A stretch of DNA of 14,922 nt, taken from NCBI GenBank assembly GCA_028280915.1, contig JANQKX010000158.1:1-14922 (forward strand). Direction: 5' to 3'. The first letter of the stretch is position 1. The number at the start of each line of letters is the position of its first letter. Below the pieces are notes generated by a model. That model did no database searches. It was given only the letters and a program-made list of their open reading frames with translations, and was not told where the DNA came from. The DNA comes from Kiloniellaceae bacterium (GTDB lineage Bacteria > Pseudomonadota > Alphaproteobacteria > Kiloniellales > Kiloniellaceae). Positions 6,383 through 13,119 of this stretch are shown here, piece by piece. The translations under genes and the position numbers were made by a program.

Positions 6383-7163
6383 AGATTCGCCCTTCCAGAT
6401 AGAGCCGCGCCTTGCCCGATATGAACACACGGTCTCCCCGCAGTTCAAGATCCAAGGCCCCACCCCGCTTGGAAATCTGGCGCGCCGACAATTGGCTCTT
6501 GCCCAAGCGGCCTCGCCAATAGGGCGCCGAAACACAGTGCGCCGAGCCGGTGACCGGATCTTCGGGAATACCCGCGTGGGGCGCGAAGTAGCGCGAGACA
6601 AAATCACAGTCCTCGCCCGGCGCGGAAATGATCATGCCGTCCGACGGCAGGGCGGCCACTTTCACCAAATCCGGCGCCGCGTCGGCGACATCTTGCGCGC
6701 TCTCCAGGATCACCAGCATCTTTTTGCTGCCGCGCAGGACCGCCTCGGGACGCCGGCCCAGGGCAAGGGCGACCTGCTCGGCCACGTCGAAGGGAACCGG
6801 CGGATCGGCCGGGAAATCCAGGGTGTGGCGCTCCCCGTCGACCGTCAGGCCCAAGAGGCCCGAGCGGCTTGCGAACTCGATCTGGGACAAGCCGGGGCGC
6901 AAGTAGCGATTGATGACAAAGCCGCTGGCCAGGGTGGCGTGACCGCAAAGATCCACCTCGATCTCAGGCGTAAACCAACGCAGGGCAAAGCGCTTGCCTT
7001 GATCCACGATGAAGGCGGTCTCCGAGAGATTGTTTTCCGCCGCGATATCCTGCAGCACCCCATCGGGCAACCATTCTTTAAGCGGTACAACCGCCGCCGG
7101 ATTGCCTGTGAAAGGCCGCTGGGCAAAGGCATCGACTTGATAAAGGGCAAATTCCTGGGGCAT
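6375..7163 (-). CDS. PhzF-family isomerase/epimerase-like protein
   Basis: The 262-residue protein has the PhzF fold (two related halves of a DapF-like barrel). Visible signatures are the N-terminal VDAFAQRPFTGNPAAVV (10-26), NNLSETAF (44-51) with the catalytic Glu48 of the family, FTPEIEVDLCGHATLA (64-79) and EDPVTGSAHC (201-210). PhzF itself isomerises an intermediate of phenazine synthesis. Most homologues in non-phenazine organisms have unknown substrates, and no other phenazine gene is present here, so only the family is called. The ATG at 7163 has AGGAGG seven bases upstream, the strongest ribosome site in the unit. Its stop (GTGTGA) overlaps the start of the GNAT gene. A DUF1127 gene and triple 20-bp repeats lie upstream. 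Confidence 0.9.
   Translation of the reverse strand: MPQEFALYQVDAFAQRPFTGNPAAVVPLKEWLPDGVLQDIAAENNLSETAFIVDQGKRFALRWFTPEIEVDLCGHATLASGFVINRYLRPGLSQIEFASRSGLLGLTVDGERHTLDFPADPPVPFDVAEQVALALGRRPEAVLRGSKKMLVILESAQDVADAAPDLVKVAALPSDGMIISAPGEDCDFVSRYFAPHAGIPEDPVTGSAHCVSAPYWRGRLGKSQLSARQISKRGGALDLELRGDRVFISGKARLYLEGRIFV
6390..6396 (-). promoter_or_regulatory. Ribosome binding site deciding the TTG start of the GNAT gene
   Basis: GGAAGGG on the minus strand lies seven bases before the TTG at 6382, inside the last codons of the phzF-type gene. The first in-frame ATG (6328) has no comparable site. Together with the fold requirement for strand one, this favours TTG. Confidence 0.55.
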
Positions 7164-7205
7164 ATCCTATCCTCCTCGGCGCACGGGGCGCCCATTGATC
7201 ACTTG

Positions 7206-7265
7206 GTCAACGGCAACCAGGTGGGGTCAACGGCAACAAGGCGGGGTCAACGTTGACAAAATGGG
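7206..7265. repeat. Three tandem 20-bp repeats between DUF1127 gene and phzF-type gene
   Basis: Three adjacent 20-mers begin with GTCAACGGCAAC (7206-7225), GTCAACGGCAAC (7226-7245) and GTCAACGTTGAC (7246-7265); each ends in TGGG or CGGG. The first two differ at two positions and the third is more diverged. The third contains a perfect 12-bp palindrome, GTCAACGTTGAC (7246-7257). On the minus strand each copy presents GTTGAC, a -35-like element. They could be operator copies for phzF-type expression or simple slippage products. They fill most of the 105-base gap between the two genes. Confidence 0.75.
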
Positions 7266-7268
7266 GCG

Positions 7269-7511
7269 CTAGGCCCGCCAAAAGGGCTTGCTGGCCTCTT
7301 TTTGCGCCGCTTCAGGGGTGATTCCCATGTCGAGCAGGCGATGGGGGGTCTGCTGGGCCAGTGCCCAGCGCTGGCTGGCGCGTTCTTGCCAAATAACGAG
7401 AAGGGTCCAGACCGCGGCAGGCAAAAAAACAATTTTCCGGCCGAAACCGCCCTGGGATTCATAATCCAAAAGCCTGGCTTCGGCCTGGCTTAATCGAGAT
7501 TGCATCAACAT
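7269..7511 (-). CDS. DUF1127 small protein (YjiS-like)
   Basis: An 80-residue protein whose C-terminal half matches DUF1127: WQERASQRWALAQQTPHRLLDMGITPEAAQKEASKPFWRA is the usual layout (helix, then LLxDxGI, then EAxKPFWR). The C-terminal half runs from about residue 41 to 80. Family members are small and common in alphaproteobacteria; some studied ones act in RNA turnover or phosphate/carbon adaptation, but no function can be assigned here. A hydrophobic stretch (IVFLPAAVWTLLVIW, 27-41) precedes the domain. The ATG at 7511 has AGGAG seven bases upstream; a second ATG at 7505 is possible. It diverges from the MocR regulator gene, and its start lies in a CAACATTGT motif repeated at the regulator's start. 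Confidence 0.85.
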   Translation of the reverse strand: MLMQSRLSQAEARLLDYESQGGFGRKIVFLPAAVWTLLVIWQERASQRWALAQQTPHRLLDMGITPEAAQKEASKPFWRA

Positions 7512-7612
7512 TGTACCTCTCCTATAATTGAATTGAGCCATATTGTATTGGTGACAATACTGTATTGGCTTGACAAAAGACCCGTCAACAGCAACATTGT
7601 CACCATGACAAT
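7506..7612. promoter_or_regulatory. Divergent control region of DUF1127 and MocR genes, with repeated operator-like motif
   Basis: CAACATTGT-ACC occurs at 7506-7517, over the DUF1127 ATG, and CAACATTGTCACC at 7592-7604, over the regulator start. GGTGACAAT, its inverse, is at 7550-7558. At the regulator start ATTGTCA (7596-7602) and TGACAAT (7606-7612) form a perfect 7-bp inverted repeat three bases apart. TGTATTGG is also repeated (7544-7551 and 7561-7568). Direct plus inverted half-sites are typical of MocR-type regulators, so autoregulation is likely, but binding is inferred. A plus-strand TTGACA (7570-7575) with a weak -10 AACATT (7593-7598, 17-base spacer) could drive the regulator gene. 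Confidence 0.6.
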
Positions 7613-8999
7613 ATGGCAGCCGACCCTTGAGGACGATGGCAAGCCGCGCTATGCGGCCCTTGCCGACGCCCTGGCCCGGGACATTGGCGCGGGCAAGCTG
7701 AAACCGGGGGACCGCTTGCCGACCCATCGGGACCTGGCCTGGTCCTTGGGCGTCACGGTGGGCACGGTGAGCCGGGCCTATGCGGAGGCGGCGAAACGGG
7801 GCCTGACCACCGGCGAGGTGGGCCGCGGGACCTACATCAAGGACCCCAGCGAGAACACCCGTCACATGGCCTTTTACCTGGACAATCCGGGCGAGGCGGG
7901 CATTGACCTGGCCTATGCCTTTCCGCCACCGGCCATCGCCGAGGAAACCCTGCTGCCGGCTCTGCGCGATCTGGCCAGCGATCCGAATATTCTGCCGCTC
8001 TTCGACTATCAGCCCCGCCCGGGCCTGAAGGCCCACCGGGCCATGGGCGCCCGTTGGCTGGCCCGCAGCGGCCTAAGCGCGACCTCGGACAGCGTGGTGG
8101 TCTGTGGCGGCGGTCACCATGGCATGACCATCGCCATGGCGGCGATCACCCGCCCCGGCGATCGGATCCTGGCGGAACGCCTGACCTACCCGGGCTTGAA
8201 GGACGTGGCCCATCTGCTGGGCTTGCGCATCGACGGCGTGGCCATGGACGAGGAAGGGCTCTGCCCCGACGCCTTTGAATCCGCTTGCCGCCAAGGGGAA
8301 GCCAAGGCGCTTTACTGCATGCCCACCCTGCACAACCCCACCAACATCATCCTTTCCACGGAACGGCGCCAAGCCATCGCGCAGATTGCCGAGCGTTATG
8401 GGGTGGCGATCGTGGAAGACGACGTCTTTGGCCTCCTGGCCCCGGAAGCGCCGCCCGCCCTGGCCAGTTTTGCCCCCACCCAGGGCTACTTCGTCACCAG
8501 TTTGTCCAAGACCTTGTCGCCCGGTTTGCGGATCGGCTTTGTGCATGGGCCCGAGGCGGCGCGGCACCGCTTGAACAACGCGGTCCGCATTTCCTGCTGG
8601 ATGGCCCCGCCGCTCTGCGCCGAGCTGGCCGCGCGGATGGTGGCCGACGGCTCCGCCGACCGCCTATTGACGGCACACCGGGCAGAGGCCGACGCCCGCC
8701 GCCGCCTGGCCCTGGAAATCCTCCAACCCTGGCAGGTGACCGCCCCGCCGGGCGCCATCCACCTTTGGCTTCAACTCCCCGAGCCCTGGCGGGGCAGCGA
8801 TTTTGCCGCTCAAGCCAGCCGCCGCAATCTGGGCCTGCGCCCGGCCGAGCCCTTTACCATTGGCCGTCATCATTTGACCCACGCGGTTCGAATCTGCCTC
8901 GGCCCGCCCCGCACGAGGGCGGCCTTGCGGCATGGGCTGGAGATCATTGCCGACCTTTTGAACGAAGGCCCGTCCGGTCTTTGCGAGGCGATCGTTTAA
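7605..8999 (+). CDS. MocR-type regulator: GntR winged helix fused to a PLP-dependent aminotransferase-like domain
   Basis: The 464-residue protein has an N-terminal GntR DNA-binding domain (about 13-78; KPGDRLPTHRDLAWSLGVTVGTVSRAY is the helix-turn-helix). A class I aminotransferase-like domain follows (about 100-455), containing HNPTN (243-247), the PLP-contacting Asp in VEDDVFG (270-276) and the PLP lysine at about 302 in TSLSKTLSPGLRIGF. MocR proteins are regulators that sense PLP-linked or amino compounds; a few regulate PLP synthesis or GABA use. The ligand here is unknown. I start at the ATG at 7605; an earlier ORF start would add 35 residues unlike the family. No Shine-Dalgarno precedes 7605, and the putative promoter would begin transcripts near this ATG, so leaderless translation is plausible. 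It probably controls the divergent unit. Confidence 0.92.
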   Translation: MTIWQPTLEDDGKPRYAALADALARDIGAGKLKPGDRLPTHRDLAWSLGVTVGTVSRAYAEAAKRGLTTGEVGRGTYIKDPSENTRHMAFYLDNPGEAGIDLAYAFPPPAIAEETLLPALRDLASDPNILPLFDYQPRPGLKAHRAMGARWLARSGLSATSDSVVVCGGGHHGMTIAMAAITRPGDRILAERLTYPGLKDVAHLLGLRIDGVAMDEEGLCPDAFESACRQGEAKALYCMPTLHNPTNIILSTERRQAIAQIAERYGVAIVEDDVFGLLAPEAPPALASFAPTQGYFVTSLSKTLSPGLRIGFVHGPEAARHRLNNAVRISCWMAPPLCAELAARMVADGSADRLLTAHRAEADARRRLALEILQPWQVTAPPGAIHLWLQLPEPWRGSDFAAQASRRNLGLRPAEPFTIGRHHLTHAVRICLGPPRTRAALRHGLEIIADLLNEGPSGLCEAIV

Positions 9000-9007
9000 G
9001 CCGGGCA

Positions 9008-9033
9008 GGCTCTATGGGTCGGCTCTATGGCGC
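9008..9033. repeat. Two tandem 13-bp repeats across the glmM stop codon
   Basis: GGCTCTATGGGTC (9008-9020) and GGCTCTATGGCGC (9021-9033) match at 11 of 13 positions. The second copy contains the glmM stop (9025-9027, minus). They occupy most of the gap between the converging MocR-type and glmM genes. Confidence 0.6.
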
Positions 9034-10383
9034 GGATTGTTCGATGGAATGGCAAATGTCACCCACGACCCGATCGATCAGGGCCGAGTCCTCCCCTTGC
9101 GCCATGACCCGGATCAGGGGTTCCGTGCCCGATTTTCGAATCACCAGGCGGCCGCGATCGCCCAGCACGTTTTCCCCGTCGCGAATGGCGTCCTTGACGC
9201 TTTGCTGTTCCAGGGGCGCCCCGCCGCTGAAACGCACGTTTCGCATGGTTTGCGGCAAGGCGGTGAAGACCTGGGTGACCCGGCTGGGCCGCATGCCGCT
9301 TTCCACGACCACCGCCAAGACCTGCAGGGCGGCGATCAAGCCATCACCGGTGGTGGCATAGTCGCTCAGCACGATGTGGCCCGATTGTTCGCCGCCGATG
9401 TTGTGCCCGCTGGCCCGCATCTTTTCCACCACATAGCGGTCGCCCACGGGGGTGCGGACCAAGTCAAGGCCCAAGGATTTCATGTGGTATTCAAGGCCCA
9501 GATTGGACATGACCGTGCTGACCAAGCCGCCGCCCTTGAGCCGACCGGCCCGGGACCAGGAGGCGGCGATCAGCGCCATCACTTGGTCGCCGTCCACGAT
9601 CCGGCCCGTTTCGTCGGCGAGGATGAGCCGGTCCGCGTCCCCGTCTAGGGCGATGCCCAGGTCGGCCCCATGGGTCACCACCGCCGCCTGCATGGCCGAG
9701 GGCGCCGTGGCGCCGCAATTGCGGTTGATGTTGTAACCGTTGGGCTCCACTGCCACGGCAACCACCTCCGCCCCCAGTTCATAAAGCACGCTGGGCGCCA
9801 CCCGATAGGCCGCCCCATTGGCGCAGTCCACCACGATCTTCAGGCCGTCGAGGCGCAAGTGTTTGGGAAAGGTCGCTTTGACGAACTCGATGTAGCGGCC
9901 CAGCACATCGTTCAACCGCTTGGCGTTGCCCAAACGTTCAGCCGGCGCCAGGGCCCGGGCCAGCGCCCCGTTGGCCTCGGGCGCCAAGCGGGCTTCGATG
10001 GAGCGCTCCACGTCATCGGAAAGCTTGTAGCCGTCCGGACCGAAGAGTTTGATTCCGTTGTCCTGGTAAGGATTGTGGGAGGCCGAGATCATCACCCCCA
10101 GGTCGGCCCGCAGGGACCGGGCCAACATGCCCACCGCCGGGGTGGGCAGCGGGCCCAAGAGCACCACGTCCATGCCCACCGAAATGAAACCGGCGGTCAA
10201 GGCGGGCTCCAGCATGTAACCCGACAAACGGGTATCCTTGCCGATGACCACCGTGTGGCGATGATCGCCGCGGCGGAACTCGATGCCCGCCGATTGGGCC
10301 ACCGCCAAAGCGGTCATCGGCGTGATCGGTTCCTCATTCGCCCGGCCGCGGATGCCGTCGGTGCCAAACAGTTTACGAGTCAT
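9025..10383 (-). CDS. glmM: Phosphoglucosamine mutase
   Basis: GlmM converts glucosamine-6-phosphate to glucosamine-1-phosphate, the step before GlmU on the path to UDP-GlcNAc for peptidoglycan and LPS. The 452-residue product is full length. It starts MTRKLFGTDGIRGRAN and has the phosphoserine loop VMISASHNPYQDNGIK (97-112; Ser102 is the phosphorylated residue). The metal loop is DGDADR (247-252), the sugar-binding loop GGEQSGHI (330-337) and the phosphate-binding loop RKSGTEPLIRV (416-426). The ATG at 10383 has GGAAG nearby upstream. It follows folP on the same strand with a gap of 107 bases; folP-glmM is a frequent bacterial pairing. The gap has a candidate promoter and an inverted repeat, so glmM may also be read on its own. 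Confidence 0.98.
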   Translation of the reverse strand: MTRKLFGTDGIRGRANEEPITPMTALAVAQSAGIEFRRGDHRHTVVIGKDTRLSGYMLEPALTAGFISVGMDVVLLGPLPTPAVGMLARSLRADLGVMISASHNPYQDNGIKLFGPDGYKLSDDVERSIEARLAPEANGALARALAPAERLGNAKRLNDVLGRYIEFVKATFPKHLRLDGLKIVVDCANGAAYRVAPSVLYELGAEVVAVAVEPNGYNINRNCGATAPSAMQAAVVTHGADLGIALDGDADRLILADETGRIVDGDQVMALIAASWSRAGRLKGGGLVSTVMSNLGLEYHMKSLGLDLVRTPVGDRYVVEKMRASGHNIGGEQSGHIVLSDYATTGDGLIAALQVLAVVVESGMRPSRVTQVFTALPQTMRNVRFSGGAPLEQQSVKDAIRDGENVLGDRGRLVIRKSGTEPLIRVMAQGEDSALIDRVVGDICHSIEQSAP

Positions 10384-10419
10384 CTTTTGCTTCCAGTATC
10401 AAAAAAATTCTCAGCCAAT

Positions 10420-10462
10420 AATCCTAGCGGAGGATTGTGAGCAAGTGCTTGACCTCAATCAA
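10420..10462 (-). promoter_or_regulatory. Candidate glmM promoter with adjoining inverted repeat
   Basis: On the minus strand TTGATT (10457-10462) and CACAAT (10434-10439) are 17 bases apart, a moderate sigma-70 match. A perfect inverted repeat AATCCT-AGCGG-AGGATT (10420-10436) overlaps the -10 and probable start. On the minus strand a seven-T run follows the repeat, but some 12 bases later, so it does not look like a usual terminator. Confidence 0.3.
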
Positions 10463-10490
10463 CTTTATCCGGCTTTCGACGGTCTTGCAT

Positions 10491-11588
10491 TCATGGATTT
10501 CCGGCAGCCTCTTCGACCGCCTGCCAGACGGCGACCGCCTGGCGGGTTTCCGCCACGTCGTGGACCCGCAGCAACTGAACACCCCGGGCCACAGCGCTCA
10601 AGGCGACCGCCAAGGAGCCGGGCATACGCTGCTTGGGCGCCGCCGCCCCCGGGGCCAAACGGCCGATGAAGGACTTGCGGCTCGCGCCCAGCATCACCGG
10701 GCAGCCCAGGCCATGGTAAACCGCCATTTGCTCCAGGACCCGCAGATTGTGATCCAGGTTTTTGCCAAAACCGATCCCGGGATCCACCACGATGCGCTCC
10801 CGCGGGAGTCCGGCCTCTTCACAAAGCGCGATCCGGGCCGCCAGGTAATCGAAGATATCCAGTGCCGCATCGTCGTAGCTGGGATTGCGCTGCATGGTTT
10901 GGGGCTCGCCCTGCATGTGCATCAGGATCACCGGCACGCCCGCGTCGGCGGCCAGACGCAAGGACTGGGGATCGCCGGTCAGCGCCGTCACGTCGTTGAT
11001 GATCCGCGCGCCCGCCTCGATGGCCGCCGCCATCACCGGGGCGTGACGGCTGTCGATGGAAACAAGGGCGCCGGCCGTGCTCAGGGCCTTGATCACCGGC
11101 ACCACCCTTTGGATCTCGTCGTCCCGGGGCACCGGCGCGGCGCCGGGCCGGGTCGATTCGCCGCCCACATCGAGAATGTCGGCGCCCGCTTCCATCATCG
11201 CCAAACCATCGGCGATGGCGCGCTCCGGATCGAAGCGGTCGCCCCCGTCGGAAAAGGAATCGGGCGTGACGTTCAAGATGCCCATGATACGCGGCCGCGC
11301 CAGATCCAGGCCACAGAGGGGCGCGCGCGCCGCGGTGAGGAGCGCCAAAAGCGCCTCGGCCTGATCCCCCGCCCCGCGCTCCCCGGCCCAGGCCAGGACT
11401 TCACCAGCGGGCAAAACAGCTTGCTCCGGCGGCCGGCCCGGCACCCGCCAGGTGACCTCGCATAAGTCGAAACAATAAGGGCCGTTCGTCAAGACAAGGC
11501 CGTCGCCCCGGCCATGGTGCTGACTGCGGATGCCAAGCGGGCAAAGACTAAAGCGACCCTCGGCCGCGTGACGACATTCGGCAGGCAT
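10491..11588 (-). CDS. folP: Dihydropteroate synthase with N-terminal extension
   Basis: FolP condenses 4-aminobenzoate with hydroxymethyl-dihydropterin diphosphate in folate synthesis and is the sulfonamide target. The catalytic barrel begins at about residue 98. Family motifs are IMGILNVTPDSFSDGG (101-116), DVGGESTRPGA (140-150), SIDSR (177-181), INDVTAL (197-203), MHMQGEPQTMQ (223-233) and GFGKNLDHNL (273-282). The C-terminal ILGASRKSFIG-type motif reads LGASRKSFIGRL (300-311). The protein is 365 residues against about 280 for E. coli FolP. The extra part is at the N-terminus and is Gly/Ala-rich with no recognised motif. The ATG at 11588 has only a weak GAGAG site, and a later start inside the extension remains possible. 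glmM follows on the same strand. Confidence 0.96.
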   Translation of the reverse strand: MPAECRHAAEGRFSLCPLGIRSQHHGRGDGLVLTNGPYCFDLCEVTWRVPGRPPEQAVLPAGEVLAWAGERGAGDQAEALLALLTAARAPLCGLDLARPRIMGILNVTPDSFSDGGDRFDPERAIADGLAMMEAGADILDVGGESTRPGAAPVPRDDEIQRVVPVIKALSTAGALVSIDSRHAPVMAAAIEAGARIINDVTALTGDPQSLRLAADAGVPVILMHMQGEPQTMQRNPSYDDAALDIFDYLAARIALCEEAGLPRERIVVDPGIGFGKNLDHNLRVLEQMAVYHGLGCPVMLGASRKSFIGRLAPGAAAPKQRMPGSLAVALSAVARGVQLLRVHDVAETRQAVAVWQAVEEAAGNP

Positions 11589-11826
11589 AGATAACTCTCA
11601 AAAAAAGCTGGTCGGGAACGCCTCACGGCCCCATCTTCCCGATCGCGGTTGGCATGCTGCCAGGTTCACGAAGCCTTGACCAGACCATTGTCTAGCAGCG
11701 GTCATTGTTAGGCAGCGGCTCCGGTCATCAAGAGCAACACGCCCAAAACGCCGCCAAGGCGGCCGCCACAAAACAGAGGCAACTGTCAACCAAGTAACGG
11801 CTCAATATGACGACCCATCCAACAAA
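11589..11826. other. Gene-free 238-base spacer between folP and the FkbM-type gene
   Basis: No convincing ORF or RNA gene is seen. It contains the 2 x 17 bp tandem repeat at 11686-11719. The folP promoter should lie here on the minus strand, but I cannot point to a clear one. Confidence 0.5.
11686..11719. repeat. Two tandem 17-bp repeats upstream of folP
   Basis: CATTGTCTAGCAGCGGT (11686-11702) and CATTGTTAGGCAGCGGC (11703-11719) agree at 13 of 17 positions. They lie about 100 bases upstream of folP and could be operator copies or a decayed duplication. Confidence 0.55.
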
Positions 11827-12627
11827 TCATTTCCACCATGATTCCGGCATCTTGATATCTTCCCTGTCCGCCACGTTTTTATGATCCAAACCGTGCGGCA
11901 ACCTGATTTCGTCGCCGGTTTTGACCTCGTCCACGTAGTCATTTCTAACGAAAGTCACCTCGATAACATTCGGTACTTCGATGCCGTTCAAGGAAACCAC
12001 ACCACCACGATTGTTCGGATGCACGTGACAGATGGAAAAATAGCGGTAGAGTTTTTCGAAGATGCTCGAAAACATTTTCAGAAAATGCGGATCGAAGATT
12101 CGCTCCAAATCATGAAACTCGATGATCATCACTGAGAAGCGCCGAAGCCTTTCCGCTGATTCATAAACCAGGACATCATACTCGCCGCCTTCGATATCCA
12201 TTTGCAGGATCAGTTCTTTTTCTTCGCCCTCAAGGCTTAGATCCATCCAATCACCAAGTGTGATCAAATCGCCTTGCGAACAATTCCCAATGAACTTTTT
12301 CAGAAAAGTAAAGTTCGCGTCATCCAGTGGCGCTGACGCTACGCTCGCGTCCGCCATGAAACTTCTGATCCCATAGGAACGGCTCAATTCAAATTCAAAA
12401 TCGGCGGTGTGGGAAACACCGGGACTAAAACAGTGGCTTGCGGTTTTGAGTATGTCAGGAACCAAGTAACCGCCGTCCCCATCACCGCCGATGCGAATCA
12501 ACTCGACCGACACATAATGTGCGCGAAACCGCATCAAAAACGCCTCAATCTCAGCGGTTTTGACAGCGTTGGACACGATCATCCCCCGACGGAAAAGCAG
12601 CTTCTTGACTGTTTTTCTTGTCCCCAT
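11827..12627 (-). CDS. FkbM-family methyltransferase-like protein
   Basis: A 266-residue protein with features of FkbM-type SAM-dependent methyltransferases, often found in surface polysaccharide or natural-product loci. RIGGDGDGGYLVPD (45-58) is the usual opening of the domain, LQMDIEGGEYDVL (141-153) is the conserved acidic core motif and HVHPNN (201-206) follows in the C-terminal half. The substrate is unknown; O-methylation of a sugar is the commonest role in the family. The frame stays open to 12960, but I start at 12627: GGAAGGA lies immediately upstream, and the earlier residues look unlike the family. Base composition is far lower in GC than the flanks (24 of 60 bases at 12061-12120 against 43 of 60 at 9961-10020), suggesting transfer. 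No sugar-synthesis genes adjoin it. Confidence 0.82.
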   Translation of the reverse strand: MGTRKTVKKLLFRRGMIVSNAVKTAEIEAFLMRFRAHYVSVELIRIGGDGDGGYLVPDILKTASHCFSPGVSHTADFEFELSRSYGIRSFMADASVASAPLDDANFTFLKKFIGNCSQGDLITLGDWMDLSLEGEEKELILQMDIEGGEYDVLVYESAERLRRFSVMIIEFHDLERIFDPHFLKMFSSIFEKLYRYFSICHVHPNNRGGVVSLNGIEVPNVIEVTFVRNDYVDEVKTGDEIRLPHGLDHKNVADREDIKMPESWWK

Positions 12628-12901
12628 TTTTCCTTCCACTTCACCGCCGGCAGACCATGGCAGTTTCTCGGCCAGGCGCTCAATAGCAACAATCCCATTA
12701 ATGATGCTAGGCGAAGGTAACTGCATGAGAAAGACCGCGCATGTCTTTTTTTCCCGCCAGTTCCAGGGATCAGCGAAATCGTCCCTCCCTTCCCCATTCC
12801 CGACACCGTTTAAGAAATCAACGGGGAATGTCATGATCGCTTGGCCAAGGAAAACCGTTTGGTATTTTTGTCGGATGATCGGTATGCAAAACCCCGAAGT
12901 G

Positions 12902-13006
12902 GCGACGTTAAACCCCAACCCGGGTACGGGGGTGCGGGGCGCCCAGCTCTCCAGCACCAATCAGTTGATCAACGCCGCCCTGGGACCCCATACGCAGACC
13001 TACTGA
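12902..13006 (+). pseudogene. Orphan C-terminal fragment of an unidentified protein
   Basis: The frame ending in TGA at 13004-13006 reads ATLNPNPGTGVRGAQLSSTN at its start and ends INAALGPHTQTY. Over 34 codons before the stop (12902-13003) 29 end in G or C, matching the resident genes of the window. Upstream, the same frame passes into AT-richer sequence with no comparable bias and no plausible start. This looks like the 3' end of a resident gene whose 5' part was removed when the neighbouring segment arrived. I do not recognise the protein. Chance bias in a short stretch is the alternative. Confidence 0.35.
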
Positions 13007-13039
13007 GGCCACGCGCTAAATCACCATAATTCGGCACCA

Positions 13040-13108
13040 TAGGGGTTTCCCTGCCCCTACCGCCCTTTAGCGAGGACCTCGACGGGATTAGGTGACACCG
13101 CTAAAAGG
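13040..13108 (-). other. Structured block downstream of the RTX gene
   Basis: On the minus strand, after the RTX stop, CCTTTTAGCG (13099-13108) can pair with CGCTAAAGG (13064-13072) with one bulge. The enclosed part contains GGTGTCACC (13091-13099) and CGAGGTCCTCG (13071-13081), two short palindromes. A separate TAGGGG/CCCCTA hairpin (13040-13059) follows. No T-run is present, so this is not a standard intrinsic terminator. It may be a factor-dependent 3' end, a REP-like element or a remnant of a mobile-element end. Confidence 0.4.
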
Positions 13109-13119
13109 AACGGTCGCCC

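Larger units (their letters stand above)
12628..13119. other. Spacer of about 490 bases with no intact gene
   Basis: The stretch between the FkbM-type start and the RTX stop holds no intact gene I can support. The FkbM reading frame remains open to 12960 but without family residues. On the plus strand 12902-13006 looks like the tail of a lost gene. From 13040 to 13108 there is a block of nested inverted repeats behind the RTX gene. Confidence 0.5.

Noticed and set aside
6375..7163. Phenazine synthesis locus based on the PhzF-type gene
   Set aside because: No other phz gene is present, and most PhzF homologues are unrelated to phenazines.
7206..7265. CRISPR array
   Set aside because: The 20-bp units are adjacent with no spacers, degenerate, and no cas gene is present.
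7500..7604. Upstream start for the MocR-type regulator
   Set aside because: The added 35 residues overlap the divergent DUF1127 start and the operator-like repeats, and the GntR domain begins normally after 7605.
8285..9361. A 358-residue plus-strand ORF overlapping the MocR regulator and glmM
   Set aside because: It spans the ends of two clear genes in the wrong frame and is rich in Pro/Arg/Gly, as expected of a shadow frame.
12628..12960. N-terminal extension of the FkbM-type protein to 377 residues
   Set aside because: The added residues do not resemble the family, and a good ribosome site lies directly before the ATG at 12627.
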